Shown here: one piece after another, positions 1 to 8,931 of the stretch | Layout: each line of letters opens with the position of its first letter | How positions within the stretch are numbered: the first letter of the stretch is position 1 | Source: JBEKCB01 sp052139675 | GTDB lineage: Bacteria; Planctomycetota; Brocadiia; CAIUPP01 | NCBI GenBank assembly: GCA_052139675.1 | Contig: JBKQWE010000053.1 | Coordinates: 9,797 to 73,796 of the forward strand | Direction of reading: 5' to 3' | DNA: 64,000 nucleotides | The notes under the pieces: model-generated | Told to the model about the DNA's origin: nothing | Databases searched by the model: none | Seen by the model: only the letters and a program-made list of their open reading frames with translations | Program-made: the position numbers and the translations under genes

Positions 1-313
1 CGATCAGCAGCGGCTTGCCGTTCTGCGCGACCCAGCCGCTGATCCCCTCGCCGATGCGCGCGCGCCAGCTCCGCACGATCTCCGGGTCCAGCCCGTACGA
101 GGCGTGAATGCGCAGCACGTCCGTCCCCGGCTCGATGAGCACCAGCGAGCAATTGCCCACCTTCAGGAGGCGCGTCGTCAGCCGGACCAGCTCGTTCATC
201 ACCTTCTGGGCGTCTTCGAGCAGGCTGACGATATCGCTGACTTCTTTGAGGATCTTCTCGAGTGCGTAACTTTCAGCGCAGGGCGCATCGCGATGTTGCT
301 CCCCGGTCATCAT
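1..313 (-). CDS. GAF-domain signalling protein, 5' part only
   Basis: Only the first 104 codons are in the window; the gene runs off the left edge. The visible protein starts with a helix (residues 15-40) and then reads as a GAF sensor domain, with GNCSLVLIEPGTDVLRIHAS followed by RIGEGISGWVAQNGKPLLI, a typical GAF core. GAF domains bind small ligands and feed histidine kinases, diguanylate cyclases or phosphatases; the output domain is outside the window. Two adjacent ATGs (313 and 310) follow a GGAGGAG that abuts the first, so 310 may be the start used. A minus-strand promoter lies at 365-393. Confidence 0.75.
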   Translation of the reverse strand, partial: MMTGEQHRDAPCAESYALEKILKEVSDIVSLLEDAQKVMNELVRLTTRLLKVGNCSLVLIEPGTDVLRIHASYGLDPEIVRSWRARIGEGISGWVAQNGKPLLI

Positions 314-364
314 CTCCTCCGTCTGTCAGCGGCGCCGGTTCCCGGCCTCTGGAGTGCCGTCTGC

Positions 365-393
365 AACGTAACACGGTCGTCGCTGAGTGTCAA
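365..393 (-). promoter_or_regulatory. sigma-70-type promoter for the GAF gene
   Basis: On the minus strand TTGACA (393-388) is followed after exactly 17 bp by TACGTT (370-365). It lies 52 bp upstream of the GAF-protein start and diverges from the promoter of the pseudouridine synthase gene. Confidence 0.55.
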
Positions 394-467
394 TATTCCC
401 GCCATCCGGGCGCGGGCAGGGCGGCTCTTAGGTATCATCGGCGTTTTCGACGCTTGGTTAAGTCATC

Positions 468-496
468 TTGACGCTGGAGCCGCGCGTCGGTATGCT
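468..496 (+). promoter_or_regulatory. promoter of pseudouridine synthase gene, possibly leaderless
   Basis: TTGACG (468-473), 17 bp, TATGCT (491-496). Transcription would start around 503-504, right at the ATG at 505, and no Shine-Dalgarno sequence is visible, so the mRNA may be leaderless. Confidence 0.5.
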
Positions 497-504
497 CCGT
501 CCCC

Positions 505-1617
505 ATGGGAAAGTCCGCGCCGGAGAACGCCTCCTTGAAACCCAAGCGCCGCCCGTTCGACGCCGCTCAGGCCGGCCCTGAGCATTCGTCCAAGCGCCGC
601 AAGCGGCCGCGCCGCGCCCTCCGCAAGCCGCCCGACAAGCTGATCGTGCCGCAGGAGGCGGAGCTCTTCCACGTCTACCCCGACCAGGCCCGGATGCGCC
701 TCGACCAGTTTCTGAAGATGCGCCTGCACTGGCGCTCGAGGACGAAGGTGCAGGAATTGATCGCCGAGCGCCAGATCACCGCCGGCGGAGTCCGCCTCGA
801 TTGCTCGTACCGCGTCAAGCTCGGCGAGGAAATCCGCCTGCCGCTCCCGCCGCCGCCGGAGGCCGCGTACCGCATCGCCGAGATCCCGCTGGAGATCCTC
901 TACGAGGACGACCTGCTCATTATCCTCAACAAGCCGCCGCACCTGGTCGTCCATCCGGCCGGCCGCCACCGCTACGACACGCTCATCAACGCGCTCCACC
1001 TGCGTTACCGGGACCTGCACGACCCGGAGAAGGACATCATCCCGCGGCTGGCGCACCGCATAGACCGCGAGACGAGCGGCGTGCTCATCGCCTACAAGAT
1101 GCGCCGGCACGACCGCGCCTCGCCGCTGGTCTTCGAGCGGACGAAGGTCGTCAAGGAGTACCTCACGATCGCCGAGGGCGCCCTGGAGCAGGACTCCGGC
1201 GTGATTGACCTGCCCATCGGGCGGCAGCCGGACACGCCGCGCGACCAGGCGCAGGTCACCGTGCATCCCGGCGGCCAGACCAGCCGCACCGGCTACCAGG
1301 TGCTCGAGCGCTTCCGCGGCTTCACCTTCCTGCGCTGCCGCCTGTTCACCGGCCGCATGCACCAGATCCGCGTGCACCTGCAGGCCATCGGCCACCCGGT
1401 CCTCTGCGACAAGCGCTACGGCCTGCGCGCCGAACTGCGGCGCTCCGAACTCGGGCCGATACCGCCGGGCGAGGAGGACCGCCTGCTGCTGAGCCGCCAG
1501 GCGCTCCACGCCCATCGAATCCGCTTCAACCACCCGGTCACCGGCAGCCCGGTGGCGATCGAAGCGCCGCTCCCGCCGGACCTGCAATGCCTGTTGGAGG
1601 CTTTGCGCGCAACGTGA
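505..1617 (+). CDS. RluA-family 23S rRNA/tRNA pseudouridine synthase
   Basis: Isomerises uridine to pseudouridine in rRNA or tRNA. The 370-residue protein has a Lys/Arg-rich N-terminal extension (residues 11-45), an S4 RNA-binding domain (about 68-116, LDQFLKMRLHWRSRTKVQEL) and the RluA catalytic domain from about 125. The catalytic motif HRIDRETSG lies at residues 185-193, with the nucleophilic Asp at 188. The length and S4-plus-catalytic layout fit RluC/RluD, but the exact target base cannot be read from sequence. ATG 505 is preceded by a promoter and no ribosome-binding site. The stop overlaps a GTG start candidate of the next gene. Confidence 0.9.
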   Translation: MGKSAPENASLKPKRRPFDAAQAGPEHSSKRRKRPRRALRKPPDKLIVPQEAELFHVYPDQARMRLDQFLKMRLHWRSRTKVQELIAERQITAGGVRLDCSYRVKLGEEIRLPLPPPPEAAYRIAEIPLEILYEDDLLIILNKPPHLVVHPAGRHRYDTLINALHLRYRDLHDPEKDIIPRLAHRIDRETSGVLIAYKMRRHDRASPLVFERTKVVKEYLTIAEGALEQDSGVIDLPIGRQPDTPRDQAQVTVHPGGQTSRTGYQVLERFRGFTFLRCRLFTGRMHQIRVHLQAIGHPVLCDKRYGLRAELRRSELGPIPPGEEDRLLLSRQALHAHRIRFNHPVTGSPVAIEAPLPPDLQCLLEALRAT

Positions 1618-3068
1618 ACCGCTCCATCGTGGACAAGATCGCCGCCTACGTCGCCGCCCGGGGCGCGGACGGCGTTGAGGCCCAGGAACTGGCGGGCGTC
1701 TTTCTCGCACCCATGTCGGCGCCGCCGCTGCTCTGCGCGCGCCTGATCGGCAACGTGCTCTCCGGCGACCCGCGCCTGGTCCTCGGCCCCGATGGAAGGT
1801 GGCGCGCGAACCGCTCCGGACCTGCGGCGGCCGCCGGTTCGGACTACACGGTGATCGAGGCGACCGAGGTCGCCGCCGGCGCGCGGCATTATTTCATCGC
1901 CTGGGCCGCCTTGCGCGTGGACGCGGCCGGCCGCGCGGGACAGACAATCAGCTCGGCCATCCGGCCGGACGACCCGTGGCCGCCGGACCTGGTTCTTCCG
2001 CCGCAGATCAGGAAGGCGGTGCTCACCGGGCCGCCGCTGCCGGCGGCGGTGCAGCAGGCCGCCGACTTCGCGCGCGGTTCCGTCGTGGTCGCGTACCGCA
2101 TCGGCGGATTTCAGTCCGCCGTGGCGCGCGCGATCGCAGAGCCGGGCGAGACGCCGCAGCCGCTGTCGCTCGAGCGGCTGGGGAAACGCGCGCCGGGGCT
2201 GAAGACGGATTCGCGCGAGGCGCTCGCCGCGCGGCTGGGCCTGCCCGCGCGCGAGGTCGCCGGCGCCGCCGCCACGGCCCGCGCGACGGCGGAGATGCTT
2301 GCGGCCATGCTGGCCCGCAAGGAGAGTTTCGGTCTCGGCGAGCCGGAGGGCTGGACGGAGCTCCAGCACCCGAAGAAGATCGAGGCGGACTTCTCCGGCT
2401 TCGAGTTCGACCGCGGCTTCATCGCCGGGCTGCCGGAGTCTCCGGGCATCTACATCATGCGCGACGCGAACGGCACGGCGCTCTACGTCGGGAAAGCCTC
2501 GAACCTCCGCGCGCGCGTGCAGCGCTACTTCCGCCCGCGGATCGGGCGCGACGAGAAAACCGAGCGCATCCTCGAGGCGCTCTCGCGCGTCGAGATCGAG
2601 GAGACCGGCTCCGAGCTGGCCGCGCTGCTCGCGGAACAGCGCGCGATCCGCGCGCTCCAGCCGGCGATCAATATCCAGTTCGACGTGCATGACCGGCCGG
2701 AAGCGTCGAAAGGGCCTGCGCGCCGTGTCCTGCTGATGCTGTCCGCGCCGGACGCCGCGGAGGTGGAGATCTTCCTGCTCGACGGCAACCGCGCGATGCG
2801 CCGGGTGAAGCTCCCGCGCGAGGAGGCGCTTGCGCGGGTCCGGCCGCTGCTCATGGAATTCTTCTTTGGACCGAAAAAGCCGGCGGGCCAGCCGGAGGCC
2901 GAGTCGGAGCGCGAGGAATTGCAGATCGCGCGGAGCTGGCTCGACCGCAACGCCGACCGGGTCAACGCGCTGGACGTGGACCTGGCCGGCGGCCTGGAGG
3001 GCACGCTGGCGCTGCTGGCCCGATACCTCCACGAACCGCCCGATTCCGGGAAAGTGTTCCACGTGTAA
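1587..3068 (+). CDS. GIY-YIG nuclease-domain protein with exonuclease-like domain
   Basis: A 493-residue protein in three parts: a small helical, probably winged-helix, N-terminus (10-75), a region patterned like the DnaQ/DEDD exonuclease fold (about 90-240), and a UvrC/Cho-type GIY-YIG module (about 275-375) with GIYIMRDANGTALYVGKASN near residue 287. In the exonuclease-like part the usual DxE motif reads VIEATEV and the later Asp-containing helix reads FQSAVA, so catalytic acids seem to be missing. The C-terminal 120 residues are unassigned. The family combination resembles polymerase III epsilon/UvrC-like repair proteins. The start could instead be GTG 1614, which overlaps the upstream stop (GTGA) and has GGAGG 13 nt before it. 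Confidence 0.8.
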   Translation: MPVGGFARNVNRSIVDKIAAYVAARGADGVEAQELAGVFLAPMSAPPLLCARLIGNVLSGDPRLVLGPDGRWRANRSGPAAAAGSDYTVIEATEVAAGARHYFIAWAALRVDAAGRAGQTISSAIRPDDPWPPDLVLPPQIRKAVLTGPPLPAAVQQAADFARGSVVVAYRIGGFQSAVARAIAEPGETPQPLSLERLGKRAPGLKTDSREALAARLGLPAREVAGAAATARATAEMLAAMLARKESFGLGEPEGWTELQHPKKIEADFSGFEFDRGFIAGLPESPGIYIMRDANGTALYVGKASNLRARVQRYFRPRIGRDEKTERILEALSRVEIEETGSELAALLAEQRAIRALQPAINIQFDVHDRPEASKGPARRVLLMLSAPDAAEVEIFLLDGNRAMRRVKLPREEALARVRPLLMEFFFGPKKPAGQPEAESEREELQIARSWLDRNADRVNALDVDLAGGLEGTLALLARYLHEPPDSGKVFHV

Positions 3069-3100
3069 CCGCCGGTCCGGAAACTCCTTAGCGCATTGAC

Positions 3101-3129
3101 TTGACACGGCGCAACTGAACGTGTAATAT
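3101..3129 (+). promoter_or_regulatory. strong promoter of the MarR-efflux operon with possible operator
   Basis: TTGACA (3101-3106), 17 bp, TAATAT (3124-3129). Just downstream, TTGGTTAGTTAGCAAAC (3129-3145) is AT-rich with a TTAG direct repeat and partial dyad symmetry, as expected for a MarR operator placed to allow autorepression. The operator is an inference; the promoter is close to consensus. Confidence 0.65.
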
Positions 3130-3197
3130 TGGTTAGTTAGCAAACGAAGTATCAGGCCAGCGGCGCCAAGCCAGAGGAATCAGAGGATGGAGTTGCC

Positions 3198-3710
3198 ATG
3201 GGTGCGATAAAAATGCAGCCCGCGGAGCATGCCCATCGGTCCTTGCTGCGCGCCTTCGGGTCGCTGAAGAAGGCGATGGAGCCGTATTTCGCCCGTTTCG
3301 GCATCAGCCGGCCGCAGTGGGCGGTGCTGATCGTGCTGCACCGGTCCGAGCAGGAAGGCGCCGCCGGCGGGATGCGGCTGCGCGACCTGGGCGAGCGGCT
3401 CTTTATCCAGCCGCCCAGCGTCACCGGCGTGGTGGACCGCCTCGAGCGCGAAGGCCTGGTCGCGCGGAGCAAAGAGGAGGAGGATTTGCGCGTGCGGCGC
3501 GTCCGGCTGACGGATGAAGGCCGCGCGGTGATCGAGCGCGTGCTGGCCGTGCACGCCGGCGAGATCCAGGCGCTCATGCGAGGCCTGACCGTGCGGCAGC
3601 AGGCCACGCTCGCTCGACTGCTGGATCAACTGGATGACCATCTGAAAGCTTATAACGCCGACGCCGGCGGCGCGCGCCGCCTGCAAGGCGTCCAAACTTT
3701 GGAGCGATAG
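3198..3710 (+). CDS. MarR-family transcriptional regulator
   Basis: A 170-residue winged-helix protein. The DNA-binding region spans about 45-115, including LRDLGERLFIQPPSVTGVVD (recognition helix) and a charged wing, RSKEEEDLRVRRVRLTDEGR, which is a classic MarR pattern. It heads an efflux operon (adaptor 8 bp downstream, ATPase, permease, outer-membrane channel), so it probably represses the pump and its own gene and is released by a pump substrate. The ligand is unknown. The start at 3198 is preceded by GAGGATGGAG. Confidence 0.9.
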   Translation: MGAIKMQPAEHAHRSLLRAFGSLKKAMEPYFARFGISRPQWAVLIVLHRSEQEGAAGGMRLRDLGERLFIQPPSVTGVVDRLEREGLVARSKEEEDLRVRRVRLTDEGRAVIERVLAVHAGEIQALMRGLTVRQQATLARLLDQLDDHLKAYNADAGGARRLQGVQTLER

Positions 3711-3718
3711 GTGAACCC

Positions 3719-5110
3719 ATGGGAAAAGCCATCGTGATCGTCCTGATCGTCATCCTGGTCGGCGGCGCCGGAGCCGGAGTGTACTGGTACACCCATCATG
3801 AGGCCGAGACCACCGTGAAATTCAGGCTCGCGGCGGTCGCGCGCGGCGACATCGTCTCGACGGTCTCTGCGACCGGGACGATCGAGCCGATCGAGGTGGT
3901 GGACGTCGGCGCGCAGGTCGCCGGCGTCATCCTCTCCTTCGGCACGGACGCGAACGGCAAGCCGGTGGACTACGATTCGGTGGTGTCGGAGGGAACAATC
4001 CTCGCGAACATTGACCCCCGGATCTATCAAGCCGCCCTGGACTCGGCCCAGGCGACGCTGGACCAAGCCGAGGCGGCCGTGCCGAGAACGCAGGCGGACC
4101 TGGAGATGAAGAAGGCGGTGCTCGAACAGGCCACGAACGACTGGAACCGGGCGCAGGCGCTCTGGAACACCAAGACCGGCGCGCTCGCCGATACGACTTA
4201 CGACCAGTATAAGGCCACCTGGGAAACGGCCAAGGCCAACGTGGAGGAGGACATCGCCAACATCAAGGTGGCCGAAGCCACCGTGGCTCAGGACAAGGCC
4301 GCTCTGGACCAATGCAAGACCAACCTGGCCTACTGCACGATCAAATCGCCCGTCAAAGGCACCATCATTGACCGGCGCGTCAATATCGGCGAGACCGTGG
4401 TCAGCAGCTTGAGTTCGCCGAGCCTGTTCCTGATCGCCAAGGACCTCACGAAACTGGAGATCTGGGCGGCGGTGAACGAGGCGGACGTCGGCGGCATCTA
4501 CCAGGGGCAACCGGTCAAGTTCACGGTGGACGCCTTTCCGAATCAGACCTTCGACGGGGCCGTGAACCGAGTGCGGCTGAACGCCACGATGACCTCGAAC
4601 GTGGTGACCTACACCGTGGAGGTCACCACCGACAACAGCGCCGGCAAGCTGCTGCCTTATCTCACGGCCAACGCGTGGTTCGAGACGGGCCGGAAAGAAA
4701 AGACGCTGATGATCCCCAACGCCGCGCTGCGCTGGACGCCGACGCCCGTGCAGAGAGGCCCGTTCGCCCGCGGCGCCGGCGCCGGAGCCGGCAAGGGCCG
4801 GGAGTCCGACGCTTCCGGGGCCGACGCGCAGGCGCAGACGGCGAAGGACGGGGCCGACAGCGGCCAGCAGGCCAAGGCCTCCGGTACGCGCCGGACGCGC
4901 GCCAGAGTCTGGGTGGTTGACGGCGAATACGTGAAGCCGATCTCGGTGAAGGTGGGCATGACCGACGGCCTCAACACGGAGGTCACCGGCGACGGGATCG
5001 AGGAAGGCCTCGAGGTCATCACCGGCGATATAACGCCGGGGGCCGTCCAGCAGGCTACGAACGCAAACACCAATCCGTTCACGCCGCAGTTGCCGGCGCG
5101 CAAGAGGTAG
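3719..5110 (+). CDS. MacA-like efflux adaptor (HlyD/RND membrane-fusion family)
   Basis: The periplasmic adaptor that links an inner-membrane ABC pump to an outer-membrane channel. It has one N-terminal membrane anchor (residues 4-24, no lipobox), a split biotinyl-lipoyl domain (VSTVSATGTIEPIEVVDVGA at about 45, and YCTIKSPVKGTIIDRRVNIG near 205), an alpha-helical hairpin between them (about 105-195), then beta-barrel and membrane-proximal domains. A Gly/Ala/Lys/Asp-rich insert at about 345-390 breaks the C-terminal part and is unusual. The next two genes encode a MacB split into ATPase and permease, so the trio is MacAB-like. Confidence 0.9.
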   Translation: MGKAIVIVLIVILVGGAGAGVYWYTHHEAETTVKFRLAAVARGDIVSTVSATGTIEPIEVVDVGAQVAGVILSFGTDANGKPVDYDSVVSEGTILANIDPRIYQAALDSAQATLDQAEAAVPRTQADLEMKKAVLEQATNDWNRAQALWNTKTGALADTTYDQYKATWETAKANVEEDIANIKVAEATVAQDKAALDQCKTNLAYCTIKSPVKGTIIDRRVNIGETVVSSLSSPSLFLIAKDLTKLEIWAAVNEADVGGIYQGQPVKFTVDAFPNQTFDGAVNRVRLNATMTSNVVTYTVEVTTDNSAGKLLPYLTANAWFETGRKEKTLMIPNAALRWTPTPVQRGPFARGAGAGAGKGRESDASGADAQAQTAKDGADSGQQAKASGTRRTRARVWVVDGEYVKPISVKVGMTDGLNTEVTGDGIEEGLEVITGDITPGAVQQATNANTNPFTPQLPARKR

Positions 5111-5161
5111 TCCGCGCGGACCGTCGGCGGCCGGCGGGAGCGTCCAGCAAAGGATCGCACC

Positions 5162-5908
5162 ATGGAATTGCTCAGACTCCAGGACGTCTACAAGACCTAT
5201 CACCTCGGCGAGATTGACCTGCCGGTGTTGAAGGGGATCACGCTGTCCATTGACCGCAGCGAGCTGGTCGCCCTCATGGGCGTCAGCGGCTCGGGGAAGA
5301 GCACCTTGATGAACATCATCGGCTGCCTGGACCACCCCACCTCGGGCAAGTACTGGCTGGACGGCAACGAGATCTCCGAGGCCTCCGCCAATGAGCGCGC
5401 GGACTTGCGCAACCGCATGATCGGCTTCGTCTTCCAGACTTTCAACCTGCTCTCGCGGACGAGCGCGCTGGAGAACGTGATGATGCCGATCGGCTACTCG
5501 GCCGACTCCGGCACCGAATCGGAGCGGCGCCAGCGCGCGTCGGAGCTGCTCACGCGCGTGGGCCTCGGCGACCGCATGGACCATGAACCCTCGCAGCTCT
5601 CCGGCGGGCAGCAGCAGCGCGTGGCCATCGCGCGCGCGCTGATCAACCGCCCGCAGTTCCTCCTCGCCGACGAGCCGACCGGGAACCTGGACTCCAGGAG
5701 CAGCGTGGAGATCCTGCGCATGTTCGAAGAGTTGAACCGCGAACAGGGCATTACGATCCTGCTGGTGACGCACGATCCGGGCGTGGCGGAACACGCGAAG
5801 CGCATTATCCGCATCCGCGATGGCGTCATCGGCAGCGACGGGGCCGCCTCCGCCGCGTCGGCCGCCGCCGGCGACGGCGCGGCGACGGGAACAGGAGGTT
5901 CCGCATGA
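5162..5908 (+). CDS. ABC transporter ATPase, MacB/LolD type
   Basis: A 248-residue nucleotide-binding subunit. It has Walker A GVSGSGKST (residues 40-48), signature LSGGQQQRVAIARAL (about 145-159), Walker B with FLLADEPTGNLD and an H-loop in LLVTHD, all intact. The MacB/LolD subfamily is shown by the FQTFNLLSRTSALENVMMPI stretch. An Ala/Gly-rich tail of about 25 residues ends the protein. Its ATGA overlap with the permease gene indicates coupled translation. Together they do the work of full-length MacB. Confidence 0.93.
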   Translation: MELLRLQDVYKTYHLGEIDLPVLKGITLSIDRSELVALMGVSGSGKSTLMNIIGCLDHPTSGKYWLDGNEISEASANERADLRNRMIGFVFQTFNLLSRTSALENVMMPIGYSADSGTESERRQRASELLTRVGLGDRMDHEPSQLSGGQQQRVAIARALINRPQFLLADEPTGNLDSRSSVEILRMFEELNREQGITILLVTHDPGVAEHAKRIIRIRDGVIGSDGAASAASAAAGDGAATGTGGSA

Positions 5909-7281
5909 GGCATCAACATACCTTCCGGACGGCCACCAAGGCGCTGAGCCGCAATATCATGCGCGCGGCGCTCACGACGCTCGGCATCGTCATCGGCATC
6001 GCCGCGGTGATCACGATGGTCGAGATCGGCAAGGGCTCTTCGAGCTCCATGAAGAGAATCATCGAGAACATGGGCGCCAACACGCTGCTGGTGATGCCCG
6101 GCCAGCCCAACGTCGCCGGCATCCGGCAGGGCGCCGGCAGCTCGATGAACCTCACGCCCGGCGACTGCGACGCCATCGTCCGCGAGTGCCCCGCGATCAC
6201 CGTCGCCGCGCCGATCGTCTGGGCCGGCGCGCAGATCATTTACGGCAACCAGAACTGGCAGCCGCAGCAGATGTACGGCACCACGCCCGAATTTCTCGAC
6301 GTGCGCAACTGGTCCCACCTGGCCGAGGGCGAATGCTTCACCGACGCCGACGTCCGCAACGCCGCCGAGGTCTGCGTGGTCGGGCAGACGCTCGTGCACG
6401 AGCTCTTCCAGGACCAGTCGCCCGTGGGCAAGGAGATCCGCGTCGGTCCGGTCATGTTCAAAGTCGTCGGCGTCCTCTCGAAAAAGGGCGCCAATATGAT
6501 GGGCTGGGACCAGGACGATATCCTGCTGGCGCCCTGGACTTCGATCAAGTTCCGCGTGACCGGCGCGAACGCCAGCCACGCCCCGACCGTGACGACCACG
6601 ATCACCACCACCAGCACGCTCGACCAGATCTACCCGACCTCGGCCGGCGTGGAGACCGACGCCCTGTACCCGGCGCCCTCGGCCTCGGAGGCGGCCGATA
6701 CGCCCCTGTCCGTGCGCTTCATCAACCTGAGCCAGATCCTGGTCGCGGCCCAGAGCTCGGAGGCCATCCCGCAGGCGATCAGCCAGATCACCGACCTGCT
6801 TCGCGAGCGGCACCGCGTCAAGACGGACAACCCGGACGATTTCCGCATCCGCGACATGACCGAAATCACCAAGGCGCTGAGCTCCACGACCACGCTGATG
6901 GGCACGCTGCTGTTGTGCGTGGCGCTGATATCGCTCGTCGTGGGCGGCGTGGGGATCATGAACATTATGCTCGTCTCCGTCACCGAGCGGACCCGAGAGA
7001 TCGGCCTGCGCATGGCTGTCGGCGCCCGCCCGCGCGATATCCTCTGGCAGTTCCTCACCGAGGCGGTCCTGCTGTGCTTCAGCGGCGGCGTGGTCGGAAT
7101 CGGGATGGGATTGGGCAGTTCGTACATGGTGACCAAGCTCCTGCACTGGCCGACCGAACTCTCCGTCGCCGCGATTGTGGCGGCGGTCTTCGTCTCCTTC
7201 AGCGTCGGCGTCTCCTTCGGGTTCTACCCGGCGTGGAAGGCCTCGCGCCTCGACCCGATTGACGCGCTGCGCTATGAGTGA
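5905..7281 (+). CDS. MacB-like ABC transporter permease (FtsX-type)
   Basis: A 458-residue permease with one N-terminal membrane helix (about 22-43, TLGIVIGIAAVITMVEIGKG), a large periplasmic MacB domain (about 50-325) and three C-terminal membrane helices of the FtsX domain (about 330-450). The conserved cytoplasmic loop after the second helix reads SVTERTREIGLRMAVGARPR. MacB normally carries ATPase and permease in one chain; here they are separate overlapping genes. The substrate is probably a drug, peptide or lipid-like compound, as for MacAB, but is not determined. Confidence 0.92.
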   Translation: MRHQHTFRTATKALSRNIMRAALTTLGIVIGIAAVITMVEIGKGSSSSMKRIIENMGANTLLVMPGQPNVAGIRQGAGSSMNLTPGDCDAIVRECPAITVAAPIVWAGAQIIYGNQNWQPQQMYGTTPEFLDVRNWSHLAEGECFTDADVRNAAEVCVVGQTLVHELFQDQSPVGKEIRVGPVMFKVVGVLSKKGANMMGWDQDDILLAPWTSIKFRVTGANASHAPTVTTTITTTSTLDQIYPTSAGVETDALYPAPSASEAADTPLSVRFINLSQILVAAQSSEAIPQAISQITDLLRERHRVKTDNPDDFRIRDMTEITKALSSTTTLMGTLLLCVALISLVVGGVGIMNIMLVSVTERTREIGLRMAVGARPRDILWQFLTEAVLLCFSGGVVGIGMGLGSSYMVTKLLHWPTELSVAAIVAAVFVSFSVGVSFGFYPAWKASRLDPIDALRYE

Positions 7282-7309
7282 GCAACCTGGACTGAGAGGA
7301 ATGGGAGTC

Positions 7310-8785
7310 ATGGGAATCTTGGCTGCGGGAATTCTGCGCAAACTGCGCCGTTGCACCTGGCTGTCCGCGGGCCTCCTCGGCGCGCCGGCGCTGCTCATCG
7401 CCGGCTGCACGGTCGGGCCGGACTATCACCCGACGAAGACGGAGACCGAACTCCCTGCCGGCTGGGACGGCACCACCGTGGCCGCGCCCGCCCAGACGAG
7501 CGTCGCGACGACCGAGACGCCCCGCATCAGCGAATGGTGGAGCGTACTGAACGATCCGAAGCTGACCCAACTGGTGGGTGACGCGCTCAAGGCGAACCTG
7601 GATCTGCGCACGGCCGTAGCGGCGCTGTGGCAGGCGCGCGCGACGCGCACCGTGACGGCGTCGGCATTCTGGCCGACCGTGAACGGCACCGGATCGTACA
7701 CGCGCGGCGCCACCGGCCGCGGCGCCGGCGGCACCGGTCAAGCGGCAGATTTCTTCCAGGCCGGCCTCGACGCCACGTGGGAGCTGGATATCTTCGGCGG
7801 CGTCCGCCGCAACATCGAGTCCGCCGACGCCAACATTGACGCCGCGATCTGGAACCTGCGCGACGTGCAGATCACGGTGGCCGCGGAGGTGGCGACCGAC
7901 TACGCGGACCTGCGCGCCTTCCAGCAGCGCATCCAGATCGCCAAAGACAATCTCAAGGCGCAGCAGAATACCGCGGAGTTGACCCGCCAGAAGTTCAAGG
8001 CCGGACTCACCACCAACCTCGACGTGGCCAACGCGGACGCGCTCGTGGCCACCACCGAGGCGTCCATTCCGCCCCTGGAGACCAGCGAGCGGCAGACCAT
8101 CTACGCCCTGAGCGTGCTCCTCGCGCGGCCGCCCGCGGCGCTCAAGGAGGAACTCTCCGCGCCCGGCCCGATCCCGCAGGCGCCGGCGCAAGTGCCCGTC
8201 GGGCTGCCCTCGGCCCTGCTCGAGCGCCGGCCGGACGTCCGCCAGAGCGAGGAACTGGTCCACGCCGCCACTGCGCAAATCGGCGTCGCCGTCTCCGTAT
8301 GGTACCCGCAGTTTTCGCTGACCGGCGCGTACGGCTACGAGAGCGACCGGGCCCGATCGCTGCTCCGCTCCGAAAACTCCCTCTGGTCCCTGGGACCGTC
8401 GGTCACCTGGCCGATCTTCACCGCCGGCCGGATCGAGGCGAACGTCCAGTTGCAGGAGGCTCTGCAGCAGCAGGCGTTCCTGGCTTACCAGAAAGCCGTG
8501 CTGGGCGCGCTGCAGGACGTGGAGAACTCGCTGGTAGCGTTCGCGCTGGAGCAGCAGCACCGGCAGTTGCTCGACCAGGCCGTCAAAGCCAACACCAAGT
8601 CGGTGGACCTGGCTACGCAGCTTTACAAGCAGGGGCTGACTGATTTTCTCAACGTGATCGTGGCGGAGCAAGCGCTGCTGTCCTCTCAGGACGCGCTCGC
8701 GCAGAGCAACCTGGCCATCGCCACGGACCTGATCGCCCTCTATAAGGCGCTCGGCGGCGGTTGGGAGACGAAGCCGCAGTCGTGA
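7310..8785 (+). CDS. TolC/NodT-family outer-membrane efflux lipoprotein
   Basis: The outer-membrane channel of the pump, about 491 residues from this start. A basic N-region (RKLRR), a hydrophobic stretch and the lipobox IAGC give an outer-membrane lipoprotein beginning CTVGPDYHP, the typical NodT/OprM mature start. Two outer-membrane-efflux repeats follow, with long helices and motifs such as LERRPDVRQSEELVHAATAQ. ATG 7310 is chosen because GAGAGGA lies 9 nt upstream; in-frame ATGs at 7274 (overlapping the permease stop) and 7301 are alternatives. It completes the operon starting at the MarR gene. Confidence 0.9.
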   Translation: MGILAAGILRKLRRCTWLSAGLLGAPALLIAGCTVGPDYHPTKTETELPAGWDGTTVAAPAQTSVATTETPRISEWWSVLNDPKLTQLVGDALKANLDLRTAVAALWQARATRTVTASAFWPTVNGTGSYTRGATGRGAGGTGQAADFFQAGLDATWELDIFGGVRRNIESADANIDAAIWNLRDVQITVAAEVATDYADLRAFQQRIQIAKDNLKAQQNTAELTRQKFKAGLTTNLDVANADALVATTEASIPPLETSERQTIYALSVLLARPPAALKEELSAPGPIPQAPAQVPVGLPSALLERRPDVRQSEELVHAATAQIGVAVSVWYPQFSLTGAYGYESDRARSLLRSENSLWSLGPSVTWPIFTAGRIEANVQLQEALQQQAFLAYQKAVLGALQDVENSLVAFALEQQHRQLLDQAVKANTKSVDLATQLYKQGLTDFLNVIVAEQALLSSQDALAQSNLAIATDLIALYKALGGGWETKPQS

Positions 8786-8803
8786 GCGCCTGGCTTCAGG
8801 CGT

Positions 8804-8833
8804 TTGACGCGCCCCGCACACGCTTGCTATAGT
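8804..8833 (+). promoter_or_regulatory. promoter of hflX
   Basis: TTGACG (8804-8809), 18 bp, TATAGT (8828-8833), with an extended -10 TGC just before it. It lies between the efflux operon and hflX, so hflX is probably transcribed on its own. Confidence 0.5.
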
Positions 8834-8931
8834 GAATAACGCAAGCGCAGCGAAGGAACGACGCTGAGCGGCGGGTTGCTGTGTCATCATAAGATTCAGC
8901 GCCGCAGTGACTTGCAGTAAGACATGGAGGT

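Noticed and set aside
463..3143. Long minus-strand frames (463-1710 and 1416-3143)
   Set aside because: Antisense to the pseudouridine synthase and GIY-YIG genes, with low-complexity Arg-rich composition and no family resemblance.
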